From JACQFK01 sp964619955 (lineage in GTDB: Bacteria; Planctomycetota; MHYJ01; JACPRB01): 64,000 nucleotides of DNA. Below the pieces are notes generated by a model. That model did not search any database. It worked only from the letters and a program-made list of their open reading frames with translations, and had not been told where the DNA came from. The DNA is taken from assembly GCA_964619955.1 (NCBI GenBank), contig CAZUJF010000013.1, positions 1 through 64,000 on the forward strand. The letters are read 5' to 3'. A program made the translations under genes and the position numbers. This document shows, piece by piece, positions 42,282-50,548 of the stretch (positions within the stretch are counted from its first letter, which is position 1; each line of letters starts with the position of its first letter).

Positions 42282-43427
42282 GTGAACAGACGATCCTTGG
42301 TTCTCCCCTGCCTGCTGGCTCTCGCCATCACCGGGATCGCCTCCCCGGCGCCTTCTACAGCCCAGGATTCCAGGGATTTCGCCATCAACGGGCCCCTCTA
42401 CAAGAAGGTCGTCCAACTGAAGGACCTGATCGCGGACATCCTTCCGCCTCCCGCGTACATCATCGAATCGCATCTCGTCGTGCATGAACTGATCGACGCG
42501 GTGGAATCCGGGGCGGATGCCAAGACCGTCGCCGACCTCGTCGAGTATGGCCGCAAACTCAAAGAGGGCTCCTCGGCCAAAGCGGGGGAGTTTGCGGGCT
42601 ATTTCGAACGGATCGACTTCTGGGTGAAGGACCTGCCTTCGAACAAGCCCGAATACGTCGAGATCCGCGAATGGATGCTGACCAAGTCCGTCGAGCCGGC
42701 CAAGGCCTACTACGCAGTCCGGGACACCAAGTTCATCCCGGCACTCGGAAATGCGGCAACCGCCAAGGAAGTGCTCCGCAAGGAACTGAAACCGCTCTAC
42801 GAACAGCACCGCGTCGCCGTGGACGGCGTCGTGCTGCGCGCGAACGCCATCATCAAGAAACTGGAGCGTGAAGTCGTCACGCTCGTTTCCAAGGGGGAGT
42901 ACGCCAACATCCTCATCGGAGGCGCCCTCTACAACGACATCATCCGGATGAAGGATCTGATTTCCGACATCCTCCCACCTCCACGCTACATCATCGAATC
43001 CCACTTGGTCAATTTGATGCTGATCGACCTGGTGGAGAGCGGGGACAAGACGGCCGCCGGCAAGCTGATCGACTGGGGCCGGCAACTCAAGGAGGGCATG
43101 AGCCTCAAGAAGGAGCTCCCGGGATACATGGAACGCCAGACCTTTTGGAAGGCGAATCTGTCCGACAAGAGCGATGTCGACCGGAAGATCAAGGATTTGA
43201 TGATCAAGGCTACCTTCGAGCCTGCGGTCAAGTTCTTCGACCTGAGGGATGCCCAGTTCACGCCCGCTATCCAGAAGGGGGACGTGGCGGCCGCCAAGAA
43301 GCTCAACCGGGAATCACTGATCCCCCTCTATCGAGAACATCGCAAGCAGATCGACGAGCTGGTGACCCGGACCAACGAGTCGTATGAGGCCGTCATGAAG
43401 GAAGTGTCGGGCAAGATAGCCAAGTAG
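42282..43427 (+). CDS. Secreted protein with two copies of a chemoreceptor-type sensor domain
   Basis: 381 residues from GTG 42282 (AGGAG upstream). A signal peptide (LPCLLALAITGIASPAPSTA) is followed by two homologous halves of about 170 residues. Their starts match: LYKKVVQLKDLIADILPPPAYIIES and LYNDIIRMKDLISDILPPPRYIIES; both end LKPLYEQHR/LIPLYREHR. This helical unit with the DILPPP motif resembles periplasmic input domains of MCPs. There is no second membrane helix and no signalling domain. It may be a free periplasmic ligand binder for the receptor encoded just downstream. Confidence 0.8.
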   Translation: MNRRSLVLPCLLALAITGIASPAPSTAQDSRDFAINGPLYKKVVQLKDLIADILPPPAYIIESHLVVHELIDAVESGADAKTVADLVEYGRKLKEGSSAKAGEFAGYFERIDFWVKDLPSNKPEYVEIREWMLTKSVEPAKAYYAVRDTKFIPALGNAATAKEVLRKELKPLYEQHRVAVDGVVLRANAIIKKLEREVVTLVSKGEYANILIGGALYNDIIRMKDLISDILPPPRYIIESHLVNLMLIDLVESGDKTAAGKLIDWGRQLKEGMSLKKELPGYMERQTFWKANLSDKSDVDRKIKDLMIKATFEPAVKFFDLRDAQFTPAIQKGDVAAAKKLNRESLIPLYREHRKQIDELVTRTNESYEAVMKEVSGKIAK

Positions 43428-43443
43428 ACCGGGGGAAGACCTT

Positions 43444-45399
43444 ATGAACCGGTTCCGTAGAATATTCCGGAGTCTGGGGATTCTGGGGGTCGCCCTGCCG
43501 TTCGTACCCGTGATCGCCGGGGCCTACCTCGCCGACCGGCAGTTCACCGAAGTCCGGCAGGACTCCATCCGGCAGGCTGCCGCCACATTCGCCGAGAACA
43601 CCATCGACAAACTCGACCGGAACCTTTCCGAACGATTCGGGGACATCCAGGCCTTCGCCGGGAGCGAGGCCGCCCGATCCATGGATGCGCAACGCATCAT
43701 GGACCACATGAACAGCATGACCAGGATCTACGCCCCGACCTACGACCTGATGATGGTGGCGGACTTGAACGGGCGCCTGATCGCGCTGAACAGCGTGGGG
43801 AAGACAGGGGAGCCCATCGCTTCGCTGGACCTGTTGGGCCGCGACGTCTCCAAGGAGCCCTGGTTCAGGACGTGCACCGCCAAGGACTTCGTCAAAGGCA
43901 GATCGGCCGTCGAGGACAAGCACCTGGACGCGGACGTCAAGCGGTTGACCGGCTCGGACGGGTACGTCATGAGCTTCTCCTACCCGATTCACGGGGAGTC
44001 GGGGGAAGTTGTGGGGGTTTGGAGCAACCGCTTCAGCTGGACCCGGACGGTCAATGGGATTCTGGCGGAGATCATGAAGGAAAAGATCAGGGGACTGAGC
44101 GCTGCTTCCCGGCTGAACGGCCCCACGCTGTATCTGCTTTCGAAATCCGGGGAGGTCCTTGAACAGTCGGGGTTGCGAGCCTCCCAACTCGGCAAATCGT
44201 GGGCCGGACGTCCCCAGGCCAGCCTGGCCCTCGAACTCGCCCCCGGGCAACGCAAGGCGGAATTCATCGAATCCGAAGGGCAGAAGGATCTCGCGGGGTT
44301 CTACCGGTCCCAGGGTTATGCCTCCTACCCGGGATTGGGCTGGGCCTGTGTGGCCCTGGAGTCCGAGAGGGACGTCATGCTCCCGGTGCAGTCCTTGAGG
44401 ACGCAGATGATCCTGGCACTTTCGGTCATCGTTCTCGTGGGCATGGGCGTCGGCTATGGGTTCATGCGGACCCGGCAGAAGGCCCAGCTTAACCTCGAGG
44501 CCAAGGTCGCCGGCATTCTTGAAGTGGTCAATGCCGCCGCCGAAGGCGACCTGACCCGGAACATCACCGTCCGCGGCCAGGACGCGATCGGGCGAGTGGG
44601 TGAACGCCTCACCCTGTTCCTCGAAAACCTCCGCAAGAATATAGGCGGCATCGCCCGCGATTCCGACACGCTGGGGAACTCCTCGCGTCATCTCTCGGTG
44701 GTCAGCCAGCAGATGAGTTCGAATGCCGAGGAGATGGCGGGTTCCATCCAGGATATCGCCAAGAATTCGGGGGAGGCCGCCGGCGTCGCGACCCATGCGG
44801 TGGAGCTGGCGAACAAGACGGGCGTCATCATGGCCAAGCTGGGGGACAGTTCCATCGAGATTGGCAACGTCCTCAAGATCATCTCTTCCGTCGCCAAACA
44901 AACCAATCTGCTCGCCCTCAATGCCGCCATCGAAGCCGCCCGTGCGGGCCAGGCCGGGGACGCCTTCGCGGTCGTCGCGGACGAGGTCAAGGAACTCGCC
45001 AAACAGACCACCAAGGCCACGGAGGACATCGCCGGAAAAATCGAAGCCATCCAAGTGGACACCAAGGGCGCAGTAGAGGCCATCTCGAACGTATCGAGGA
45101 TCATCTATCAGATCAGCGACATCTCCGGGTCCATCTCCCAGAAGATCACAGCCGTGGAAACCGCCGCCCAAAGCACCTCCTCGGGGGCCGCCAACACCCA
45201 AACCTCGGCTGACAGCCTGCTGCACATGGCCGGGGATCTTCAGAAGCTCGTCGGGCAATTCAAGATTGAAACATCCCTTCCCTCGCTCCCACGAGGGCCC
45301 CACGTCCTGGAGCAATCCCGGGAAATCCCCAAGAACTCCGACGTGAAGGATCCCACGACGGCGAGACGGACCGCTGCACGGGAAAAAGCTCTCGCGTGA
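43444..45399 (+). CDS. Methyl-accepting chemotaxis protein, dCache type
   Basis: 651 residues. A double-Cache sensor lies between helix 1 and helix 2 (ILALSVIVLVGMGVGYGF): MMVADLNGRLIALNS, GRDVSKEPWFRTC, MSFSYPIHGESGEVVGVWSNRFSW. A HAMP-like segment (ILEVVNAAAEGDLTRNITV) is followed by the signalling tip ISSVAKQTNLLALNAAIEAARAGQAGDAFAVVADEVKELAKQT. It is the second receptor of the cluster and adjoins the secreted sensor protein. Confidence 0.93.
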   Translation: MNRFRRIFRSLGILGVALPFVPVIAGAYLADRQFTEVRQDSIRQAAATFAENTIDKLDRNLSERFGDIQAFAGSEAARSMDAQRIMDHMNSMTRIYAPTYDLMMVADLNGRLIALNSVGKTGEPIASLDLLGRDVSKEPWFRTCTAKDFVKGRSAVEDKHLDADVKRLTGSDGYVMSFSYPIHGESGEVVGVWSNRFSWTRTVNGILAEIMKEKIRGLSAASRLNGPTLYLLSKSGEVLEQSGLRASQLGKSWAGRPQASLALELAPGQRKAEFIESEGQKDLAGFYRSQGYASYPGLGWACVALESERDVMLPVQSLRTQMILALSVIVLVGMGVGYGFMRTRQKAQLNLEAKVAGILEVVNAAAEGDLTRNITVRGQDAIGRVGERLTLFLENLRKNIGGIARDSDTLGNSSRHLSVVSQQMSSNAEEMAGSIQDIAKNSGEAAGVATHAVELANKTGVIMAKLGDSSIEIGNVLKIISSVAKQTNLLALNAAIEAARAGQAGDAFAVVADEVKELAKQTTKATEDIAGKIEAIQVDTKGAVEAISNVSRIIYQISDISGSISQKITAVETAAQSTSSGAANTQTSADSLLHMAGDLQKLVGQFKIETSLPSLPRGPHVLEQSREIPKNSDVKDPTTARRTAAREKALA

Positions 45400-45510
45400 C
45401 GGGTTCCCGCAGCCGGGCCCGCCAGCCCCTCTGAAGGGCTTGCGCCCATGCTTTCCCCCTTGCCTTCCCCCCCTTCGGGCCTAGAATAGGTCTGGGGCTG
45501 ACGCCTCCTT

Positions 45511-46656
45511 ATGCCTGAACCGCAAGAGAACCTTCATTTCGGCGCGATCGCCATCAAGCTCGGCTTCACCTCCCTCGAGAAGGTGGACGAGTGCCTGCGC
45601 CTCCAGGACAAGATGAAGGACCTCGGCGTCGCCCCCAAGAAACTCGGCGAGATCATGCTCGCCAAGGGCTACGTCACCGACTCCCAGTGCAAGGAGATCT
45701 TCAAGTACCAGGGCATGCGCGGCGCCCACACCCAGATCTCCGGCTACAAGATCCTCTCCAAAATCGGCCAGGGCGCGATGGGCTCCATCTACAAGGCCCT
45801 GCAGGTCTCCATGGACCGCATCGTCGCCATCAAGTGCCTCGCCCCCAAATACGCCTCGAACGACAAGTTCCGCGAGCGCTTCCTGCGCGAGGCGCGCGCC
45901 GTCGCCCGCCTCAACCACCCGAACATCATCCAGGGCATCGACGTCGGCGACTCCAGCGGCGTGCACTACTTCGCCATGGAGTACATCGACGGCCCCACGG
46001 TCGGCGAACTGCTCAAGCGCGGCGGCGCCCTCGACGAGAAGCGCGCGCTCAACATCGTCACGCAGATCGCCCGCGCGCTGCAGCACGCCTTCAACCACGG
46101 CATCATCCACCGCGACATCAAGCCCGACAACGTCATGCTCACCCGCGAGGGCATCGCGAAACTCTGCGACCTGGGCCTCGCGAAACTCACGACGCCGAAC
46201 GACTCGGACGCGTCGGGCACGAAACCCGGCGCCTCGATGGGGACGCCCTACTACATCGCCCCCGAGCAGGCGCGCGGCGAGCAGAGCGTCGACACGCGCG
46301 CGGACCTCTACTCGCTCGGATCGAGCTTCTACCACATGGTCGTGGGCGAGGTCCCCTTCCCGGGACAGAGCGCCGCGGACGTGATCTCCAAACACCTCAC
46401 CGAGCCGGTGACGCCGCCGCGGGTGCGCAACCCGCTGGTCTCCGGGGCCGTCGACTGGGTCATCGTCAAGATGATGCAGAAGGCGCGCGAGGACCGCTAC
46501 CAGACGCCCACGGAGCTCGTGAAGGACCTCGAGGCGATCGCCCAGGGGGGCCTGCCCGAGGGCTACGAGGAGGAGGTGTCGAGCAAGAGCGGCGGCATCC
46601 CCAAACTGCGCCGCTCGCGGCTCCTGCGCCGGGCGAGCCGCTTCCGGAGACGGTAG
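45511..46656 (+). CDS. Ser/Thr kinase with N-terminal MshEN-like segment
   Basis: 381 residues. The first 75 residues (FGAIAIKLGFTSLEKVDECLRLQDKMKDLGVAPKKLGEIMLAKGYVTDSQCKEIFKYQG) repeat the short helical units seen at the start of PilB. The kinase has IGQGAMGSIYKAL, VAIK, HRDIKPDNVML, CDLG (unusual for DFG) and GTPYYIAPEQARG. There is no transmembrane helix; the tail is Arg-rich. The role is unknown. The stop starts a heptamer repeat. Confidence 0.92.
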   Translation: MPEPQENLHFGAIAIKLGFTSLEKVDECLRLQDKMKDLGVAPKKLGEIMLAKGYVTDSQCKEIFKYQGMRGAHTQISGYKILSKIGQGAMGSIYKALQVSMDRIVAIKCLAPKYASNDKFRERFLREARAVARLNHPNIIQGIDVGDSSGVHYFAMEYIDGPTVGELLKRGGALDEKRALNIVTQIARALQHAFNHGIIHRDIKPDNVMLTREGIAKLCDLGLAKLTTPNDSDASGTKPGASMGTPYYIAPEQARGEQSVDTRADLYSLGSSFYHMVVGEVPFPGQSAADVISKHLTEPVTPPRVRNPLVSGAVDWVIVKMMQKAREDRYQTPTELVKDLEAIAQGGLPEGYEEEVSSKSGGIPKLRRSRLLRRASRFRRR

Positions 46657-46697
46657 CTCGTGGTTGGAAGCTGGTAGCTGCGGGACCGGGCTACCAG
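46653..46697. repeat. Degenerate heptanucleotide repeat over two convergent stops
   Basis: GTAGCTC, GTGGTTG, GAAGCTG and GTAGCTG run in phase from the kinase stop. A 10-base spacer follows, then CTACCAG, which pairs with the last unit to give a stem-loop. It covers both convergent stop codons. Confidence 0.75.
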
Positions 46698-47131
46698 TCG
46701 GCGGCCTGGAACGAATCCAGCGCCAGCGTCTTCCCTTCCAGGCGCCCGACCACCTTGAAGCGGTTCTTGCCCCCCAGGGCCTTGCGCAACTCGGCCACTT
46801 TCGCGGGATTGCCCAGCGCGAGGGAGACGCCGCTGCCTTTGACCTGGAACGTGAGTTTCTCCCCGGCCGGCACCACCGTCCCGCGCAACGCCGCGGAGGC
46901 CCCGCGGTAGCCGATGTCGCGGGGCAGCCCCGCGGGCGCCGAGGGCGGCGTCTGCTCCGAGAAGAGCACCTGCGCCGAGGTCTCCCCCAGCGTCAGGGAC
47001 TTGAAGCCGGGCAGGCGCTTGAGCAGGGCCTCGGTCTCCGAGCGGCACTCGTCGCAGTGCATGCGCTCGTACGTCAGCGTCACCGGATAGGTGTCGTCCT
47101 GGAGCGCGACGAGGCACAGGATCAGCAGCAT
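46691..47131 (-). CDS. Exported HMA-like metal-binding protein
   Basis: 146 residues. A short signal peptide precedes VTLTYERMHCDECRSETEALLKRLPGFKSLTLGETSAQVLF, a ferredoxin-like heavy-metal-associated pattern with Cys-x-x-Cys (MHCDEC). The second half is a beta-rich region. It probably handles Cu(I), or a cofactor metal, in the periplasm. The ATG follows 35 nt after the gene for the EB_dh-like haem protein, so the two are likely one operon. Confidence 0.7.
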   Translation of the reverse strand: MLLILCLVALQDDTYPVTLTYERMHCDECRSETEALLKRLPGFKSLTLGETSAQVLFSEQTPPSAPAGLPRDIGYRGASAALRGTVVPAGEKLTFQVKGSGVSLALGNPAKVAELRKALGGKNRFKVVGRLEGKTLALDSFQAADW

Positions 47132-47143
47132 CGGCCCTTTCTT

Positions 47144-47171
47144 CGCTACCAGCTACCGGCTACCGGTTACT
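47144..47171. repeat. Four-unit heptanucleotide repeat
   Basis: CGCTACC, AGCTACC, GGCTACC and GGTTACT in exact 7-base phase. It begins at the stop codon of the haem protein (minus strand) and extends towards the next gene's ribosome site. Confidence 0.8.
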
Positions 47172-48012
47172 GAAGCTTGAGCGTCACCGCCCCCGTCACG
47201 TCGTGGTCGCTCTTCTCGGACTTGTCGAACGTGGCGAAGGCGACCTGGATGGCCTTGCCCGCCTCGAGCAGGGCGTCGTCCTTGTGGCCGGTGTTGAGCT
47301 TGCGCTTGAACTCGACGGTCCACTTGCCGCCGGCCCATTCGCCGCGCGCCTCGACGTCGGCGCCCGAACCCGCGGGCTTCTGGCCCTCGAACTGGGGGAC
47401 CACCGCGGCGCCCTTCGCCGTGGGCTGTTCGACCTTCTTCGAGGCGGGCGTGCCCGCGTCCTCGATGCGGACGAAGAAGATGTGGCCGCCGTCCTTGTCC
47501 GTCAGGCGCCGGGCCTTGATCGGCTCGGCGGGCTTGGTCTTGGTGAACTGGTAGACGCGGTCGCGGGCGAAGCCGGCGTTCGTGCGCTGCGCGCCCCACT
47601 CCCAGACGTCCCACTTGGACTCGACGCCCGCCTTCATGTTGCTGTCGAAGGTCCCCTCGAGCGCGAGGCTGACCGAGCAGGCGTCCTCGACTTTCTCCTC
47701 GTCCGCCTCGTAGGCGTCGCCCTTGAGGACGAACGGCGCGTGTTCGGCGTTCTTGTCGCCGTCGCTCCAGCTCAGGAGCAGGCAGAGATGGGTGCCGTCG
47801 TGCACGGCCTTGATGGAGATCGTCTTCTTGGGGGCCTCCTCGCCGGGCTGGTCGAGCTTGGCGAGCAGTTCCTTGGCCGAGGCCCAGGCTTCGTCGCCGC
47901 CCTTCCCGTCGATGACGGGCAGCTTGGCGACCTTGGCGGCGAGGACCTCCTCGGCGCGGGCGGGGGACAGCAGCGCGGCGCCGGCGAGGAGCAGGGCGAG
48001 CATCTTGATCAC
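47167..48012 (-). CDS. Exported ethylbenzene-dehydrogenase-like haem-binding protein
   Basis: 281 residues from GTG 48012 (Met at 48003 also possible), with a signal peptide ending SPARA. It matches the EB_dh / cytochrome c-552-type haem b fold seen in gamma subunits of DMSO-reductase-family enzymes: VAKLPVIDGKGGDEAWASAKE, LLLSWSDGDKNAEHAPFV, SKWDVWEWGAQRTNAGFARD, WTVEFKRKLNTGHKDDALL. It lies next to a NarK-type transporter, so a role in nitrogen-oxide or other anaerobic respiration is inferred; no catalytic subunit is in the window. Confidence 0.78.
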   Translation of the reverse strand: MIKMLALLLAGAALLSPARAEEVLAAKVAKLPVIDGKGGDEAWASAKELLAKLDQPGEEAPKKTISIKAVHDGTHLCLLLSWSDGDKNAEHAPFVLKGDAYEADEEKVEDACSVSLALEGTFDSNMKAGVESKWDVWEWGAQRTNAGFARDRVYQFTKTKPAEPIKARRLTDKDGGHIFFVRIEDAGTPASKKVEQPTAKGAAVVPQFEGQKPAGSGADVEARGEWAGGKWTVEFKRKLNTGHKDDALLEAGKAIQVAFATFDKSEKSDHDVTGAVTLKLQ

Positions 48013-48234
48013 GGTCGTATCTCCGAATGTTCTTAATCTACGACGGGGACGCCCGTCGGGACTTGAGGTTTTACCCGATCAATACGCCCCCCCGCAAGTC
48101 TCAGATCCCCCGAAGTAGCGCAGCGGAACGGCTCCTACGGCGCCGTAGTCCGCTCCGGCGGGCCCTACCCTGCCGTATCCCCGGGGTCCGCCCGGGCGAT
48201 AGCGCAGAAGGAATCCCCCCAGCGGGCCGGGCCT
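48013..48234. other. Divergent regulatory region between the haem-protein operon and narK
   Basis: No gene. It holds a perfect 14-base palindrome (CTACGGCGCCGTAG, 48135-48148) next to the word GGAGCGGAC on the minus strand, which is shared with the palindrome family. It is probably an activator or silencer site for the sigma-54 promoter that follows. Confidence 0.4.
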
Positions 48235-48250
48235 TGGCACGGCCGTTGCT
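48235..48250 (+). promoter_or_regulatory. Sigma-54 promoter of narK
   Basis: TGGCACGGCCGTTGCT, a perfect -24/-12 element. The expected transcription start is within 2 nt of the ATG at 48263. Confidence 0.8.
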
Positions 48251-48262
48251 CTGCAGGGGCGC

Positions 48263-49555
48263 ATGAAGGCCACGCGCATCCAGCTCTTCAGCTTCTCGAC
48301 GGCCCCGATGCGGGCCTTCCACATGACCTGGCTGGCGTTCTTCGTCTGCTTCTTCGCCTGGTTCGGCATGGCGCCCCTGATGCCGCTCGTGCGCGAGGAA
48401 TTCGGGCTGAGCAAGACCCAGATGGGCGACCTCCTGATCGCCTCGGTGGCCGCCACGATCCTGGGGCGCCTGATCATCGGCTGGGCCTGCGACCGCTACG
48501 GGCCGCGTCGCGTCTACGCGGCGCTCCTGGCCTTCGGGGCGCTCCCCGTGATGGGCATCGGCCTCTCCACGGGCTACGCCAGCTTTCTGCTCTTCCGCCT
48601 CGCCATCAGCCTCGTCGGCGCCTCGTTCGTGATCACCCAGTACCACACCGCCGCGATGTTCGCGCCGAACTGCGTGGGCATGGCCAACGCCACCACCGCC
48701 GGCTGGGGCAACCTCGGCGGCGGCATCGCCCAGATCGCGATGCCCCTGATCGTCACGCTTCTGATGGCCCTGGGGGTCTCCTCCCCGGCCAGCTGGCGCC
48801 TCGCCATGCTGCTGCCCGGCGCGCTCATGCTGCTGCTCTCCGTGCTGTACCTCAGGTTCACGCAGGACGGCCCGGAGGGCGCCGTCCCGGCCGCGAAGGC
48901 CTCCGGCAAGGGGGCCTTCCTGGAGGCCGCGCGCGACCCGCGCGTCTGGGCGCTCTTCGTCGGCTACGGCGCCTGCTTCGGCGTCGAGATCACCCTCCAC
49001 AACATGGCGGCGGTCTACTTCCACGACCGCTTCGGGCTGGATCTGAAGCTGTGCGGCCTGCTCGCGGGGTCGTTCGGCGTGCTGGCCCTCTTCGCCCGCT
49101 CGCTGGGAGGCTGGCTCAGCGACCGCACGGCGCGGCGCGTCGGCCTGCGGGGCCGCTCCCTGCTGCTCGGATCGCTGCTGCTGGGGGAGGGCGTCCTGCT
49201 GCTGTTCTTCTCGAAGGCCGCGGCCCTGCCCCTCGCCGTCGTGCTGCTGCTCGTCTTCGGCCTCTTCGTCCACATGTCGGCGGGCGCGACGTACGCGGTG
49301 GTCCCCTTCGTGCGCCGCCACGCGGTCGGCTCCGTGGCGGGCATCGTCGGCGCCGGCGGCAACGTCGGCGCGGTCGCGGCGGGGCTGCTCTTCCGGACCG
49401 ACGCCCTCACCCCGGACGCGGCGCTCGGCTGGCTCGGGGCCGCCGTGATCGTCTCGTCCGGCCTCGCGATGCTCGTCCGCTTCACCGAGGCCCCCGCGCC
49501 GGCCCCCGAGCTGCCCGCCGCCGTCGAAGGCGCCGTGGCCCGCATCGGGGGTTGA
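48263..49555 (+). CDS. narK: NarK-type nitrate/nitrite MFS transporter
   Basis: 430 residues with 12 hydrophobic helices. MFS loop motifs (GRLIIGWACDRYGPRR, GGWLSDRTARRVG) are present, and the nitrate signature TAGWGNLGGGIAQIAMPL is characteristic of the NarK/NasA group. It moves nitrate or nitrite across the inner membrane. It is divergent from the EB_dh-like haem gene. Directly after its TGA, GAAGCCGGAGCGG recalls palindrome copy A. Confidence 0.88.
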   Translation: MKATRIQLFSFSTAPMRAFHMTWLAFFVCFFAWFGMAPLMPLVREEFGLSKTQMGDLLIASVAATILGRLIIGWACDRYGPRRVYAALLAFGALPVMGIGLSTGYASFLLFRLAISLVGASFVITQYHTAAMFAPNCVGMANATTAGWGNLGGGIAQIAMPLIVTLLMALGVSSPASWRLAMLLPGALMLLLSVLYLRFTQDGPEGAVPAAKASGKGAFLEAARDPRVWALFVGYGACFGVEITLHNMAAVYFHDRFGLDLKLCGLLAGSFGVLALFARSLGGWLSDRTARRVGLRGRSLLLGSLLLGEGVLLLFFSKAAALPLAVVLLLVFGLFVHMSAGATYAVVPFVRRHAVGSVAGIVGAGGNVGAVAAGLLFRTDALTPDAALGWLGAAVIVSSGLAMLVRFTEAPAPAPELPAAVEGAVARIGG

Positions 49556-49603
49556 AGCCGGAGCGGCAGGGTCATCACGCCGAAGCTTGCCCGCGGCGGC
49601 GCC

Positions 49604-49945
49604 TCAGTCCTCCAGGGTGCGCATTCTCTCCCGCAGGAGTCGCATCTCCGTGGCCCTCCCACGATTCGGTGGTCGTGACTTCAGTTCAACAAGCTGCCTC
49701 TCAATCGCATGAAGCTCGCGAACGAGATCTTTCCGGTGCCGCTCCGCGGCAGCAATCGAGCTGTCGTTCAGGCCTTTTCGGAGCGTGCGCCAGGCCTGTT
49801 CAGCCTGTTTGGCCGGAACACGGATCTTGTATCCCAGATAACGGGAGGGCTGACCGCAGAGGGCGCAGGGAACGGCATTGGGATAGTGCGACGGCCTAAG
49901 GGTGACCTGACGGCAATCGAAACAAACCCATGTTGCGTTTCCCAT
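49604..49945 (-). CDS. Zinc-ribbon protein with coiled-coil tail
   Basis: 113 residues from ATG 49945; an ATG three codons upstream (49954) has GGAG ahead of it and is a real alternative. The ribbon is CFDC ... CALC, separated by about 20 residues, with VTLRPSHYPNAVPC. The second half is an Arg/Glu-rich coiled coil (AERHRKDLVRELHAIERQLVELK). It resembles small nucleic-acid-linked ribbons, but no family is recognised. Base composition is more AT-rich than its neighbours. Confidence 0.6.
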   Translation of the reverse strand: MGNATWVCFDCRQVTLRPSHYPNAVPCALCGQPSRYLGYKIRVPAKQAEQAWRTLRKGLNDSSIAAAERHRKDLVRELHAIERQLVELKSRPPNRGRATEMRLLRERMRTLED

Positions 49946-49952
49946 TGGGGCC

Positions 49953-49958
49953 ATAGTA
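49953..49958 (-). promoter_or_regulatory. -10 element of the zinc-ribbon gene
   Basis: TACTAT on the minus strand, 7 nt before ATG 49945; if used, the message has no leader. Confidence 0.35.
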
Positions 49959-50041
49959 CGGCTCCGCCCGTGCATCTTCAACATGACGGGCGACGACCTC
50001 TTGAAACCGTTTTGAGACCTTCTGGGAGGGCGGAATTTCCG

Positions 50042-50548
50042 TCAGGAATCGATCCCGAACTCTTTGCGCACCTGCATCCGCACCTGACCGAGGAGGGCGT
50101 GGTCTATGAAGAGCGTGGACCGAACGGGGATCTCGTCCAACAGCCTGAGCACCTGAACCGGAGTGCGTTTCCGGGTGCGAAGACTTCGCAAGAGGACCCC
50201 GATCGTACCGTGAACTTCAATTCCCATATTCGCCGCGACGAGTCGCGCGGCGGCGTCATCCGTCAGGAACATGGCCCCGGGCATCCCCGACAGGAGCGCC
50301 AGGCACGACGCTTCCCCCGCATCCAGCGAGAACGCCCGGCACAGGGCTGCGACTCCGGGGGGCCCCGCGGGGACCGGCACCGCTTTCATGAGAAACGGTT
50401 GCGGCAGGGCTTCGGCGCGGTGATGCAGCACCTCGGTCCAGACGGTCTCGGTGACGCTGACAGACTGAAAATCTGAGAGGAGATCGAGAGAATCAAGCTG
50501 GTCGAGGTGGATGAGGGGGCCGGCGTTGCAAACGACGGGTTTAGCCAT
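50042..50548 (-). CDS. PIN-domain toxin (DUF3368-like)
   Basis: 168 residues. The PIN-like acidic residues are visible in VVCNAGPLIHLDQL, SLDAGEASCLALL and MFLTDDAAARLVAANMGIEVHGTIGVLL. This is the DUF3368 subgroup of VapC-type ribonucleases; the first Asp reads Asn (CNAGP), as in many members of this group. It should cleave RNA when free. It overlaps the antitoxin gene by 8 bases. Confidence 0.82.
   Translation of the reverse strand: MAKPVVCNAGPLIHLDQLDSLDLLSDFQSVSVTETVWTEVLHHRAEALPQPFLMKAVPVPAGPPGVAALCRAFSLDAGEASCLALLSGMPGAMFLTDDAAARLVAANMGIEVHGTIGVLLRSLRTRKRTPVQVLRLLDEIPVRSTLFIDHALLGQVRMQVRKEFGIDS

Noticed and set aside
41998..42285. A 95-residue frame between the CheC-like gene and the secreted sensor
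   Set aside because: It crosses the sigma-54 promoter and the next gene's ribosome site and has no recognisable composition or motif.
42282..43427. Lipoprotein call for the duplicated sensor
   Set aside because: The signal region has no Cys at the cleavage site; a normal secretory signal is more likely.
49051..49899. A plus-strand frame of 282 residues over the narK 3' end
   Set aside because: It is Arg/Pro/Gly-rich and overlaps narK and the zinc-ribbon gene in other frames; a GC-driven artefact.
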